Source of the DNA: Deltaproteobacteria bacterium
GTDB taxonomy: Bacteria > Myxococcota_A > UBA796 > SXON01
DNA: 42,361 bases
Direction of reading: 5' to 3'
Assembly: GCA_947486185.1 (NCBI GenBank)
Contig: CANKTH010000035.1
Location: 1 to 42,361, forward strand
Each line of letters opens with the position of its first letter. Within the stretch, counting starts at the first letter, position 1. This document shows positions 14,228 to 23,704 of this stretch, piece after piece. The notes beneath the pieces were generated by a model. The model did not search any database, was not told the origin of the DNA, and saw only the letters and a program-made list of their open reading frames with translations. Position numbers and translations under genes: made by a program.

Positions 14228-15775
14228 TCACCAGCGTGCGCGTGCGGTGATCATGAACTCGTGGAGGGTATCTTCAACGCCAAGATCCGCCCCCGGCATC
14301 AGGTGTCCGCCCTGCACCACGATCGCGGGCCGCAGGCGCGCGGTACCAAGCGTGACCTCCTGGTCACCCAGGCTCAGGGACCAGTCCACTTCGGTGCCCA
14401 ACGACCCGCCCACCGTAGCCGCCCCGACCTGGTTGGTGGGTACGCCCCCGTTTCGGTAGGTGTAGAAGGGCTGCGCAACCGGAGCGGTCGGCCACGCCAC
14501 CAGGACCCCCGCCTTCAACGACAGCCAATCGAGCGGCTTGGCGGCGAGAACGGGCATCCCGAAGCTCGCACGCCGGAAGGCGCCTTCGCTCACCAGCGCG
14601 TCGACCCCATCAGGCGGGTCGCCCGCGTACTGGGGGTCGGTGAGCTGGCTGTAGGCGCGCGCCTCCACCGCACCGGTCACCTCGTCGAACATCACCATGC
14701 CGACCTCAAAATCCCGGTCGAAGGTGAAGTCGTTGCTCTGATCATCGTCCGGGTCGCCGTCACCTGAGGCCCAGCCACCCCGTAAGGTCAAGCTGTAGCG
14801 CCCGCCCGGGAGCGTGCCGCGCACGTAGCCAGTCGCCCCCGCGCTCCGCACCTTGAGGCCGCTGCGGGCGTTGTAGCTCTTGGAGCGGCTGGTCACGCCG
14901 GTGACCCCGGCGGCCTCCGCACCCACGGAAAAGCCGCCGCCGTCGCGTGGCTCACCCAGGTGCAGCTCCGTATAGGCGTCCACCACCCCCACCGTGGTTC
15001 GCCGAAGGCCGTCGGCCTCGGTCTGGTCGCGAAACACCCCATACAACCCGACGGTGTCGCGGTCGGGGCTCTGGTAGAGCGCGCCGCCCACCCCCTGCCA
15101 GGCGACCTGCCCCGCCGCCCAGGAGGCGCTGTCGTCGTCGAGCACGCGGTCGCCCGCCAGCAGGAAGGTCAGCGGGGAATCCGGCGCCGGTTTGGTCGAC
15201 ACCCGCAGACGCAAGACCCGGTCCCCGAAGTCTGACCTGCCAAAATCCGTATCCTGTGCCCCGTCGTTGGCCACCATGCCCAGGCCCCACATCGAGGTCT
15301 GAAGCCCAGCGACCACCTGCACCGGCGCCAGGGTGACCGTCGCGGCGAGCCGGCGCGGCACGAAGGACTCGGGGCTCCCGAGGCTCAGCCGCTCCCGGTG
15401 GCGGGCGTCGGCGGCGCCCGGGATCTGCCAGGTGTCCCCAGCGAACTGTCCCTTGAACAGGTCCCACTCGGTGCCGAGCCTGGCGTGCTCCCAACTGTAG
15501 CTGAGCCCCAGCCGGAGGCGCTGGTCGGCGGCGAAGGACTGGCCGGTGGCGAGCCCCTCGGCATCCACGGGGACATTCGGGTAGATCCCGACGTTCTCTC
15601 GCAACTCCCCCGAGACCGAGAGCCCCGTTGAGCCCACGGGCTGCCCCGGAGGCGCGCCGGTGATGGGGGGAGCAGCCGCGGCCGGCGGGGTCGCTAGCGC
15701 CGGGCCCGCGCCGACACCGGCGCCGGTCGGGAGCGTAGGGGGCTCCGAGGCAAATGCAAGCGCGAAGTACCACAT
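14228..15775 (-). CDS. Outer-membrane beta-barrel protein
   Basis: 515 residues. The ATG at 15775 shares its A with the TGA stop of the lipase gene (TGATG), so translation is coupled. A very short signal (MWYFALAFA) is followed by a Pro/Ala-rich linker of about 40 residues. The rest alternates hydrophobic and polar residues in strands of about ten, with Gly and aromatic residues, and ends in ARARW, the C-terminal aromatic typical of barrels inserted by BAM. Repeated strand-like segments such as RLRLGLSYSW and YSLTLRGGWASGDGD are visible. I cannot assign a porin or transporter family. Its coupling to a lipase lipoprotein suggests a surface complex, or a barrel that displays the lipase. Confidence 0.8.
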   Translation of the reverse strand: MWYFALAFASEPPTLPTGAGVGAGPALATPPAAAAPPITGAPPGQPVGSTGLSVSGELRENVGIYPNVPVDAEGLATGQSFAADQRLRLGLSYSWEHARLGTEWDLFKGQFAGDTWQIPGAADARHRERLSLGSPESFVPRRLAATVTLAPVQVVAGLQTSMWGLGMVANDGAQDTDFGRSDFGDRVLRLRVSTKPAPDSPLTFLLAGDRVLDDDSASWAAGQVAWQGVGGALYQSPDRDTVGLYGVFRDQTEADGLRRTTVGVVDAYTELHLGEPRDGGGFSVGAEAAGVTGVTSRSKSYNARSGLKVRSAGATGYVRGTLPGGRYSLTLRGGWASGDGDPDDDQSNDFTFDRDFEVGMVMFDEVTGAVEARAYSQLTDPQYAGDPPDGVDALVSEGAFRRASFGMPVLAAKPLDWLSLKAGVLVAWPTAPVAQPFYTYRNGGVPTNQVGAATVGGSLGTEVDWSLSLGDQEVTLGTARLRPAIVVQGGHLMPGADLGVEDTLHEFMITARARW

Positions 15776-18765
15776 CAGGGCACCATCCAATCGCAGCTCA
15801 GGTCGGCGAGGCAGGCGTCGTCCGTAATCTCCGTCCCGCCGGTCTCGACGTAGCGGGCGATCTGGCTGATCGCGAACGTATTAAGGTCAAAGCTGGATTC
15901 TGGCTCTGGAAGCCCGAAGCCGTGACTGCCCCGCGGGGACGCGTAGGGGAGGCGCAGACCGACGACCCCGCTCGCGGTCTCCAGGGTGATTCTCAAAGGT
16001 TGGGCGTCCGACGGAGCGCCCCACGGGTCGGTGTCCTCGTCGGGGTTGTCCACGTCGAACAGACAAGGGGTACCGTCCGCGCAGGTGTAGGGATCAAACT
16101 CCTCCAACCCACGCACCACGCCCCGGTCGATGAGGTACTGGTCCTGGGTCATCCCATAACGAGGGTCGATGTTGACGCGGTCGATGTAGCCGGCCGCGCG
16201 CGCCATCGCGACGCCAGTGGCCACGTTGACGATGGTGTCGCCCACCGTCGGCATGATCAGCACGTTGGCGGGTTTGCCGCCGAGGACCGTGATCGGATCC
16301 CGGACGTAATGTGGGGCATAGGCGATCGGGTCCCCCGCCTCCAACACCGACCCGACCATGAAGGCCAACCTACGGAACTCGGGGCTCGCCCGGGTGTGGC
16401 CAGAGCCATGGCTCGCTGCGACCAGGGGAGAGCCGGCGCGCATGGTCACACCCTCGTGCACCTGCTCCGACTCCCAGGTGTCCACCTGATGGAGCTCGAC
16501 ACCGGAGCTGTCGAGGATGCGGATACGAAGCCGATCTCCCAGGCCCTCATTGTTGAGAACCTCATAGCTGGTGCCGAGAACCGGACCCGCCAGGGGCATG
16601 CCCGCGAGGGCACGTTTCTCGAAAGGGTCGGGCGCGTCGCAGGCGATCGCGAGGCGCAGGCGCCCGTCGGCCGGGATCAGCCCTTCCTTCGCGGTGCCCT
16701 TGTCGAGGTTCTCCAAGATAATCTTGCCGTTTGGCGGAAAGCTCGGGAGCGTCACCACCGGGAGCGAGATCATCTCGGTCACGGAGTTCACCATCTGGTC
16801 GATGCGCAGCCCGCCGTTCTCGTCGGGATAGCCAAGGAACAACGGGGTCATCAAGCGACCAGCCATCGCCTCGACCGCCCCGCCGATCTCGGTCCGCATC
16901 GCGACGTCGAGGAGCCCGCCGCCGGGCACGATCGGCGCGAAGCTCTCGACCTCAGGCATGACCGCCGCCGCGACGCCAGCGTTGATGCCGCCCAACGAGC
17001 CGCCTACCACTGAGAAGCGCGCATCTGCCCCACCAATGTCGGCCGTACCGTCACCGTTCCAGTCACAGGCGACCGCGGTCTGGCCGTTGGGGAGGGTCAT
17101 GGTTCCCGTGCCACAGGCCTGCAGGCTCCGCACCAGCTGCATCCAGTCCACCGCCGCCTGCCGCACCATGTCACGGGTGTGGAAGGCGTCGGAGGTCCAC
17201 TGATCGCCGCCCGAGTCGAGGGTGCCGTTGTTGTCGAGGTCCCGGTACCGGGCATCCAAAAGGTGCGCATAGAAGGGGTAGAGGCCCAGGGCGTCAAGGA
17301 CCGTGCTGATCAGCTCCTCCTGTTCCGGGTTCACCGTCGGGCCGTGCCCCGGGAAGTCGAGCGCGCAGCTCGCCCAACCAATGCGGGCGAACGCCCACGA
17401 AAAGCCCAGAAAGTCGAATCTTGAGCTCCCGTATCCGTGCCCGAAGATCATCACGGGGTAGGGGGCCGATGTGGTGGCGCTGTTCTTGGGAATGACACAG
17501 GTAAAAACGACTCTTTGGCCTTCGGAGCGGTAGGTACCCGCGATCGGATCGAGATTCCACGCTTCGTCCGCGTCCCAATAGCCACCGTCGTCGGTGTCTG
17601 ACAGGAAGTAGGGTGTGGTAAAGCTGCCGCTCACCACCGCTTCGGCGTAGTCGGTGTAGGCGTCGACCAGCGTCTCCCCCGCTGAGGCGTCAAACAGGCC
17701 GAGATTGACCAGCGTAGAGACGAGCGTAGACGTCGGCAAGCTCCAGGTCTCGGTGACGCCGGGCATGTTGTGCATCGGCAGGGCCTCGCGGATGCCGGCC
17801 GGGTACTTCGTCTCCAGCGACGCGAACGGGCCTTCGCCGCGTAGACCCCGCGAGATGTCCACCAGATCGCCGGTGACGCGGCCCGTCGTATACACCCACG
17901 AAAATGCCAGCTCATCCAGGCCCACCCCCAAGTCAGGGAGGATGGTCGTGAGCTGACGCAGCGCTTCGGTCTGCCGCAGGTGATGGACCCATTTCCAGGG
18001 TGAACGGACCGGTTCGCCGTCGGTGCCGATCAGCCGCGAGGTGAGCACCACCGCATAAGTGGTCTCTTCACGAAGCGGGACCACCGGGCGCAGGATGAGG
18101 GTGTCGGTCTGGCGCTCATACCAGGTGAGGAGGTCCTCACGCGGATCGCCGCCTTCCGGCCAGACATTCGGGAAGTCCAGGACGCCATCGTTGTCGGTGT
18201 CTTCACCCCAGTCCAGCACGCCGTTGTCATTGAGGTCCTCGTCGACCGTGTCAAAGACCAGCGAGGGGCTCGTGTCGCGCGAGTCGTTGTCAAAATAACG
18301 AGCAGGATTCGGCACATCCATCGGATATCGCCCATGACCGATGTCCAGCTCCATCGCCTTGCCGAAGTCGGGCGAGTCGGGATCCACGTTGATCAGGAAC
18401 ACCGCGTCGTCACCGAATTGGGCCTGTCCAAGCTCTGGATCGAGGGTGTGGCGCACGAGGATCTCGTCGAGATCGAGCGGGGCCCCGAACCCGACGCTGA
18501 TCGGCGCATAGATGCCGAAACCCGTGAGATGGTCGAGCTTCTCGCGCGCCTCGCTCTCGGCCTCGGTCGCCCCGAGTTTGGAGATGTTCAGCCGGAGTCC
18601 GGTGACCGAGGTGGGGTCAGGACGGGTGGCCAAATCGTTCGGAAACGGAATGTCTGCCAGCGGTTTGGCGTCCCAGTCCACCCGAACCAGCGGGCCAGAG
18701 CCCGGAGGGGTCAGGAGCAGGCCTTCGGGGGAGGTCGCGCAAGCGAGGAGCAGGAACAGGGACAC
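15775..18765 (-). CDS. Large alpha/beta-hydrolase lipoprotein, virulence-factor-lipase type
   Basis: 996 residues from the GTG at 18765, chosen because GGAGG lies four bases upstream and the residues that follow form a lipobox (LLAC, Cys9) with an ultra-short, uncharged signal; the longer frame would add 32 Arg-rich residues. An N-terminal Ig-like region (about 15-260) includes calcium-loop-like segments (DLNDNGVLD and DTDNDGVLD near 177-197). The hydrolase core starts near 435 with VMIFGHGYGSS; the nucleophile elbow is GGSLGG with Ser590, and a late LIMPTVGDTIVN segment probably carries the acid. Two more Asp-rich loops (DLDNNGTLD, DWNGDGTAD) sit in the core. It resembles extracellular lipases of the Pla-1/VolA type, which cleave lipids outside the cell. 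It lies 47 bases after a Ser/Thr kinase gene. Confidence 0.85.
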   Translation of the reverse strand: MSLFLLLACATSPEGLLLTPPGSGPLVRVDWDAKPLADIPFPNDLATRPDPTSVTGLRLNISKLGATEAESEAREKLDHLTGFGIYAPISVGFGAPLDLDEILVRHTLDPELGQAQFGDDAVFLINVDPDSPDFGKAMELDIGHGRYPMDVPNPARYFDNDSRDTSPSLVFDTVDEDLNDNGVLDWGEDTDNDGVLDFPNVWPEGGDPREDLLTWYERQTDTLILRPVVPLREETTYAVVLTSRLIGTDGEPVRSPWKWVHHLRQTEALRQLTTILPDLGVGLDELAFSWVYTTGRVTGDLVDISRGLRGEGPFASLETKYPAGIREALPMHNMPGVTETWSLPTSTLVSTLVNLGLFDASAGETLVDAYTDYAEAVVSGSFTTPYFLSDTDDGGYWDADEAWNLDPIAGTYRSEGQRVVFTCVIPKNSATTSAPYPVMIFGHGYGSSRFDFLGFSWAFARIGWASCALDFPGHGPTVNPEQEELISTVLDALGLYPFYAHLLDARYRDLDNNGTLDSGGDQWTSDAFHTRDMVRQAAVDWMQLVRSLQACGTGTMTLPNGQTAVACDWNGDGTADIGGADARFSVVGGSLGGINAGVAAAVMPEVESFAPIVPGGGLLDVAMRTEIGGAVEAMAGRLMTPLFLGYPDENGGLRIDQMVNSVTEMISLPVVTLPSFPPNGKIILENLDKGTAKEGLIPADGRLRLAIACDAPDPFEKRALAGMPLAGPVLGTSYEVLNNEGLGDRLRIRILDSSGVELHQVDTWESEQVHEGVTMRAGSPLVAASHGSGHTRASPEFRRLAFMVGSVLEAGDPIAYAPHYVRDPITVLGGKPANVLIMPTVGDTIVNVATGVAMARAAGYIDRVNIDPRYGMTQDQYLIDRGVVRGLEEFDPYTCADGTPCLFDVDNPDEDTDPWGAPSDAQPLRITLETASGVVGLRLPYASPRGSHGFGLPEPESSFDLNTFAISQIARYVETGGTEITDDACLADLSCDWMVP

Positions 18766-18769
18766 AGAA

Positions 18770-18774
18770 CCTCC
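18770..18774 (-). promoter_or_regulatory. Ribosome binding site GGAGG of the lipase gene
   Basis: GGAGG four bases before the GTG at 18765. It decides the start of the lipoprotein. Confidence 0.7.
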
Positions 18775-18812
18775 GCGGGCGCCCGAGGCTAACACAACGG
18801 GGCCCGGTCGCC

Positions 18813-20225
18813 TCAATCGGTGTGGCGCTGCGGCGCGGAGAGCGCGCCAACCCGCCAGCACATCGCGGCCAACAAGAGCTGAACCGAGGCCAACAAGGCC
18901 CCGAGCGCGCTTGAGGGTAGCGCCTCACGCAGCCCGATCACCGCGATCCGGCGGAAGCTGGCTTCGTCGTCCGCGTATTCGAGGAGCACCGAGCCCATCT
19001 CGTGGACACCCATGACCGTGATCACCACGCCGAGCGTGAGCGTCGCCGCGGCGAGGCCGATCGCGACGAGGTGGAGCTTGTGGGTACCTCGACTGCGCCA
19101 GTCCACCACGAGGAGGCTTATGCTGCAAAAGCTGAGCACGAACAACATGGGCCCCATATGGCCCATGTCGGCGATGGGCACGAGCAGCACGAGCGCGAGA
19201 CCCACGGCGATCAAGAAGAAGCCGGTGACCGCAGCGGTGAGCCCGGTGACCACCTTATCGACCGTGCCCGGCTGGTAGATCGCGCGCGTCACCATCGTCT
19301 CCAGGTCGACGACCAGCGCGGCGGCGTCGGGGTAACGATCCTGGGGTGCCGCCGCCATCGCCCGGTCCCGCACCCGTAGCAGCCCCGGCGGAGCGTCGTC
19401 CGGGGGCCGGCTCGTCGGCACCCCTCGCGCGGCGAGGCGAATCAGCGCTGCGGTGTCCGCCGCCTCGTAAGCCGGCCGACCGCATAGGAGCTCGTGGAGG
19501 ATCACGCCCAAGGCAAACACATCCGCCCGAGCGTCCACCTCCTCGCCGCGGGCTTGCTCCGGGGCCATGTACTGAGGGGTGCCCATGATCGTGCCGGCTA
19601 CGGTGTGGGCGTTGTTTTCGGGCAGCGCCGCGGCGTCCGTGGCCTCGCTGCCGAAGCCGCGGATCCCGGCCAGGCCCCAGTCGAGCAGGACGGTCTCACC
19701 GTGTTCGCCCAGGAGGATATTGTCGGGTTTGACATCCCGATGCACGACGCCGCGCCGGTGAGCGTATGCCAGCGTGTTCGCAGTCGTGATCAGCGCGGGC
19801 AACAGCTTCAGGCGCTGTTCGAGCCCGGCTGCCGCTTCCAGGGCCTCCCGCAGCGTCCGCCCACGAACCCGACGCATCGCATAGAATGGAAGTCCATCCT
19901 CGGTTCCACGCGCATAGACGGCAGGGATGCCCGGGTGTTCGAGGTTTCCGGTGACCAGAGCCTCACGCGCAAAGCGCGCGCGCGCGAACCGACCCAGGGT
20001 AGGGAGGAGCTCCTTGACCGCCACCGTCCGCCCAAACTCCAGGTCTTCCGCCTCAAACACCCGCCCCATGCCGCCGCGACCGATCTCTCGACTTCGACGA
20101 AATCGGGCCGCCTCTGGGCTGCTGCCCGCGAGAGGCGCCGCGGACGCATCCCGCTCGGCGAGCGTTGCTGGCCCCTCCCACCCGAAGGTGTGCCGTGCCG
20201 AACTTGCGCGATCCGCCCCGGACAT
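18813..20225 (-). CDS. Membrane Ser/Thr protein kinase with four C-terminal helices
   Basis: 470 residues. The kinase domain (about 45-310) has the Gly loop EIGRGGMGRVFEAED, catalytic Lys in VAVKELL, HRDVKPDN and GTPQYMAPEQ. The metal-binding triad is DWG rather than DFG, a variant seen in bacterial kinases of this type. After the kinase domain come about four transmembrane helices (near 325-350, 360-378, 385-408, 435-458) with almost no soluble outer part, so it probably senses the membrane rather than a large ligand. ATG at 20225 with AGGGGG upstream. It is the first gene of the presumed kinase-lipase-barrel operon and diverges from the isomerase-like gene 87 bases away. Autoregulation of envelope lipase production is a possible role, not shown. 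Confidence 0.93.
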   Translation of the reverse strand: MSGADRASSARHTFGWEGPATLAERDASAAPLAGSSPEAARFRRSREIGRGGMGRVFEAEDLEFGRTVAVKELLPTLGRFARARFAREALVTGNLEHPGIPAVYARGTEDGLPFYAMRRVRGRTLREALEAAAGLEQRLKLLPALITTANTLAYAHRRGVVHRDVKPDNILLGEHGETVLLDWGLAGIRGFGSEATDAAALPENNAHTVAGTIMGTPQYMAPEQARGEEVDARADVFALGVILHELLCGRPAYEAADTAALIRLAARGVPTSRPPDDAPPGLLRVRDRAMAAAPQDRYPDAAALVVDLETMVTRAIYQPGTVDKVVTGLTAAVTGFFLIAVGLALVLLVPIADMGHMGPMLFVLSFCSISLLVVDWRSRGTHKLHLVAIGLAAATLTLGVVITVMGVHEMGSVLLEYADDEASFRRIAVIGLREALPSSALGALLASVQLLLAAMCWRVGALSAPQRHTD

Positions 20226-20312
20226 GGAGCCCCCTGGAGGCCGGTGACATATCCGACTCGGCCGCGGCCCGCGGGCAGGGGGAGTGGCCGCGGCGCCGCG
20301 TTAGAGCCCCGG

Positions 20313-20951
20313 ATGCAGCTCTATTTCGACTTTCTCTCGCCATACGCCTACCTCGCTTGGAAAGCGATCTTTCCGCTCGCCGCCCGGCACGGGCGCGTGG
20401 TCAAGCCGCGGCCCGTCGTGCTCGCCGCGCTGCTCAGCCACCATGGTCACAAGGGCCCCGCGGAGATTCCCGGAAAACGTATCTATATCTTCAAGAATAT
20501 CCTGCGTATCGCGGCGCGGGAGGGGGTGGTGTTGGTGCCTCCGCCGGCGCACCCCTTCAACCCGCTGCTGGCGTTACGCGTGGCGGCGCTCGAGCACCCC
20601 GAACAAAAGCGCATCATTGACGTGCTTTTTGACGCGACGTGGGCGGGCGGTGGCGGCGTCGGTGATCCCGTCTCGGTGAAGGCCGCGCTCGACGGCGGTG
20701 GCCTCGACGGTGATGCCCTGATCGCAGCTTCGGAGTCAGGGCGCGGCGCGCTCAGGAGCAACACTGAAGCCGCCCTGAACGCCGGAGCTTTCGGGGTGCC
20801 GACCCTCGTCGTCGATGACGAGCTCTTTTGGGGCTACGACGCTTTTTCTGACGTGGACCGCTTCTTGTCGGGCACCGACACCTACGATCGGGCCCTACTC
20901 GATCGCTGGCGCGACGTCCCGGCGACGGCGACACGAAACCCGCCCCGCTGA
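20313..20951 (+). CDS. HCCA isomerase / kappa-GST-like DsbA-fold protein
   Basis: 212 residues. ATG at 20313 begins MQLYFDFLSPYAYLAW, the usual N-terminus of 2-hydroxychromene-2-carboxylate isomerases; Ser in LSPYAY sits where these enzymes bind glutathione and replaces the CxxC of DsbA. The cis-Pro loop is GVPTLVVDDELFWGYD near residue 163-178, also typical. Length matches the family. In naphthalene pathways the enzyme isomerises HCCA; many homologues have unknown substrates, and no aromatic degradation gene is near. No signal peptide, so cytoplasmic. The ribosome site is weak. It stands alone between a divergent kinase gene and a convergent 5'-nucleotidase gene. Confidence 0.9.
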   Translation: MQLYFDFLSPYAYLAWKAIFPLAARHGRVVKPRPVVLAALLSHHGHKGPAEIPGKRIYIFKNILRIAAREGVVLVPPPAHPFNPLLALRVAALEHPEQKRIIDVLFDATWAGGGGVGDPVSVKAALDGGGLDGDALIAASESGRGALRSNTEAALNAGAFGVPTLVVDDELFWGYDAFSDVDRFLSGTDTYDRALLDRWRDVPATATRNPPR

Positions 20952-21015
20952 GCTGCCCCGGGCTCACCCGCCCACCCGTCGCTCCATCCCCACACCCGCG
21001 CGCGTCGTGGGCCCC

Positions 21016-22428
21016 TCAACGGCGCGCGGCGTCGTGCGGCAGGGTGATTCGAAGGGAGCGAAAACAGGCGTAGGGGCTCGCGTCCAGCAGGTTCGAGACC
21101 CGGGAGGCGTAGACATCCGCGTACCGCTCCACCTGGAAGGCGAGGTGGCTCTTGTCCCGCCCGGAGCGCATCAGCGGGCCCCACTGATCGTCCGATCGTG
21201 CCGGGATCATCCCGACGTCGGCATCCAAACGCGCCAGCTCAGCGTCGAGCACACTGAGCCTGAGCGTCAGCCCGTCGATCGTCTCGATGACATCAGGCCC
21301 ATAACGGCCGCGAATCCGGAGAAGCTGCACCCGCAGCCGGTTCGCGGCGGCCTCGAGCACCTCGCGCTGGTGGAGGAGGCGATCACCGCGCTGGGTGCTC
21401 TCGTCGCCCGCAGGCCAACGGTGGAGCTCCAGCTCGAGCTCACGGAGGATCAACGCGGTTCGCCACCGCAGCACGTTCTTGGTGACATGTACGTCGCCAA
21501 ACATATGGTCCCCAACGTACAGGATCTCATCGCCCGAAATGGCCAACTGTTGTTCGAGCTGACGCGCGCTCCCGCCGACATAGACCGTTCGCGGCTCAAA
21601 CGGGCCGTGGGCTGCGCGCATCAGCCCATCCTCCGTGACCACCTCGTAGAACGGTGTGTTCTCCGTGAAGAACGCGGGCTTTCTAGCGCTCACGACGATC
21701 ACGTCGAAGAGATCGCGCCAGGTCGTGCCGGCGGGCAGGAATCGATCGAAGGCGTGCCGCAAGATCGGCAGCGTGTAGGACCAGTCCGAGTTGGTGATGA
21801 GCAGCAGCTTCTTGCCCGCGTGCCGCTGATCGAGGAGGGTGAGGGGGATCTCGGGATCGAGCTGGATGTAACTGTCAGGTTCCGCCAGGATCCGTGCTTT
21901 CAGACGACCCTCGGTGTGCGCGGCGTCCGTCGCGGTAGCGAGCTTGTGGTAGAGGCGTCGGTAGTCGAGCACGCCGGGAAGTCGCCGCGCGTCGAGCAGC
22001 TGCACGAGCTGGGTGTAAAGGCAGCCTTCGGACAAAGAGAACAGGGTGTTCAGGAAGACCCATCGGGGCTCAGCGAGGCGGACGATGGTGTGCGCGTAAG
22101 CCGCACGAAGCTCCGCGGGGGAGAGTACGTGCGTCCCGTGAACCGCACGTTCAACCAGACCAAAACGGTTTGCCTTCACCACGTTGCCCAACTCGAGGTC
22201 GAGGATCAGGCCGCGGCGTACCCGCGTGGGCTCGAGCTCGAGACCGGCGACCGGCCACCCCCGCGCCGACAGTTCCTGGCAGACAAAGCTATGAGCTTCG
22301 CGCTCCCAACGTATCGCATCGTAGTGTACGAGGGTGTAGTCCATGTCGTAGCCGATCGCCGCGATCGCCCGAAGATCGAGGGTCCGGTTACAGAACACAC
22401 CACGATCAGGCTCGACGGAAGCAGACAT
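21016..22428 (-). CDS. HAD-superfamily 5'-nucleotidase (cN-II type)
   Basis: 470 residues from the ATG at 22428, with AGGTGA five bases upstream; a GTG three codons earlier is possible. The HAD nucleophile motif is GYDMDYT with Asp28 and Asp30, followed by LVHY, as in the cytosolic purine 5'-nucleotidase family. Motif II Thr/Ser is in LLLITNSDWSY, and motif III is in ILYVGDHMFGDV. The long C-terminal helical region (ELELELHRW and after) fits the family. It hydrolyses nucleoside monophosphates in known members; substrate preference cannot be read here. Cytoplasmic. CotH2 lies 25 bases upstream on the same strand, so they may be cotranscribed. Confidence 0.92.
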   Translation of the reverse strand: MSASVEPDRGVFCNRTLDLRAIAAIGYDMDYTLVHYDAIRWEREAHSFVCQELSARGWPVAGLELEPTRVRRGLILDLELGNVVKANRFGLVERAVHGTHVLSPAELRAAYAHTIVRLAEPRWVFLNTLFSLSEGCLYTQLVQLLDARRLPGVLDYRRLYHKLATATDAAHTEGRLKARILAEPDSYIQLDPEIPLTLLDQRHAGKKLLLITNSDWSYTLPILRHAFDRFLPAGTTWRDLFDVIVVSARKPAFFTENTPFYEVVTEDGLMRAAHGPFEPRTVYVGGSARQLEQQLAISGDEILYVGDHMFGDVHVTKNVLRWRTALILRELELELHRWPAGDESTQRGDRLLHQREVLEAAANRLRVQLLRIRGRYGPDVIETIDGLTLRLSVLDAELARLDADVGMIPARSDDQWGPLMRSGRDKSHLAFQVERYADVYASRVSNLLDASPYACFRSLRITLPHDAARR

Positions 22429-22453
22429 CCTCGTCACCTATCCGCGCACATGT

Positions 22454-23650
22454 CTACCGCCAATGATCCCGGACACGCTCCTCCGTCTCCTCCATCCACT
22501 CCTTCAGCTCACGTTGGTTGGCGCCTACGGAGCGAGGGCGGCACTCGTTCCGCGGGTCGTCTTCCAGATCGTCGGCGATGAGCGCTGTCCACGCATCCAA
22601 CTGTTCGATGAAGGCCTCGCTGTCCAGTTGGTCAAGCGCCTCAGCGACGACCTCGGCGTGGCGGCTCACGCAGCCAGGATCCTGCCAGCAGCGTCGGGCG
22701 AGGATGCCCCGAGGTCGAGACCAACTCATACCCCAACTTGAATCTTCATAAAACGCGTAGTCGAGGTCGTAGGTGAGGAGATCGGCGAGCCCGTCGTCGG
22801 GATCGAAATAGACGCGGTAGTTGTTCGTGTTCAGCGCGTATCCGTCAACGTGGCCGATGAGCTCTTCGGCGACGATGTGGCGGTGAAAACGCTCCATGTC
22901 CACCACCGCCGCGAGGTTCTCTGCGACCAGACCTCCGGCCTCTGCCGCCTCGGCGACGGCCCCCACATCCGCGCCGCCGACGTCCTCGCCCTCCTCGAGC
23001 ACGAAATTCCCCACGAGCTCCGAGGTGAAATCGACCAGGGCGTAGTCACCGCTCGGCCACTCGTAGAGGTACTTGCCGTCGTAGAGGTTCCCCGAGCCGT
23101 CGTCGTAGTGATCCCCAAGGAACACGTCATCGGGAAACTCGACAATCACGTAGAGGCCGTAGTGCTCACCGTTGACGCTCACCCGGGTGTAGGCCGTGCG
23201 CGGGGCAGGGAGATCCAGCGCAGCAAACACCGCGTAGCCCAGGGGTTCTCGCTGGTGCGAGCAGTCCACCACTTCGTTGTTGAGGGCCAGCTGCTCCAGT
23301 CCGGCGTACGAGAGGCTCGGGTCGTAGCGGTTGAGATCGATCTTGAATTTGGGCTTGCCGTCCAGGGTCCGAAAGGAGCCGTACTTCCCGCGTAAGCGAA
23401 CGCCCACCGGGGAGAGCCGCCGATCGCCGATGGTGACTGCGCCTTCAACGTAGGAATACGGGTCGGTCGCGAGGCCGAGCAAAGAGGGGGCTGGCAGCTC
23501 GATGTCGATCTGATGGATCACCTCGGCGGAAAACCAGCGTTCGCCTTCGATGAGCTCCACCGCGCCCAAGTGTGGAGTGCCGGGCTCGTCGGGCTCCTCG
23601 CCGCGCATCGGGATGTCCGGGTCGGACACACAGGCAAGAAGGAGCAGCAT
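22454..23650 (-). CDS. CotH kinase-family lipoprotein 2
   Basis: 398 residues. The signal is MLLLLA before Cys7, without any basic residue; reading upstream from the ATG there is no ATG, GTG or TTG before an in-frame TGA 18 codons away, so it cannot be longer. A short acidic linker (MRGEEPDEPG) follows. The CotH domain parallels CotH1: RLRGKYGSFR, KPKFKIDLNRYD, LALNNEVVD, VNGEHYGLYVIVEFPDD, GNLYDGKY, NYRVYFDPDDG and YDLDYAF in place of PWDPDWAF. The Asp pair is retained. Several Cys (for example RCWQDPGC) may form disulfides. The shared organisation shows the two are paralogues; substrate unknown. Located between a CAP-domain lipoprotein and a 5'-nucleotidase on the same strand. Confidence 0.9.
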   Translation of the reverse strand: MLLLLACVSDPDIPMRGEEPDEPGTPHLGAVELIEGERWFSAEVIHQIDIELPAPSLLGLATDPYSYVEGAVTIGDRRLSPVGVRLRGKYGSFRTLDGKPKFKIDLNRYDPSLSYAGLEQLALNNEVVDCSHQREPLGYAVFAALDLPAPRTAYTRVSVNGEHYGLYVIVEFPDDVFLGDHYDDGSGNLYDGKYLYEWPSGDYALVDFTSELVGNFVLEEGEDVGGADVGAVAEAAEAGGLVAENLAAVVDMERFHRHIVAEELIGHVDGYALNTNNYRVYFDPDDGLADLLTYDLDYAFYEDSSWGMSWSRPRGILARRCWQDPGCVSRHAEVVAEALDQLDSEAFIEQLDAWTALIADDLEDDPRNECRPRSVGANQRELKEWMEETEERVRDHWR

Positions 23651-23704
23651 GGTCCTAAATGCCTCGCCCGCCCGGCACCCGCCACGGCGCCGACGCGGTA
23701 GGCA

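Noticed and set aside
20815..22581. 588-codon plus-strand frame over the 5'-nucleotidase
   Set aside because: Overlaps the tail of the isomerase and the full HAD gene; sequence has no recognisable fold and is a GC-driven shadow.
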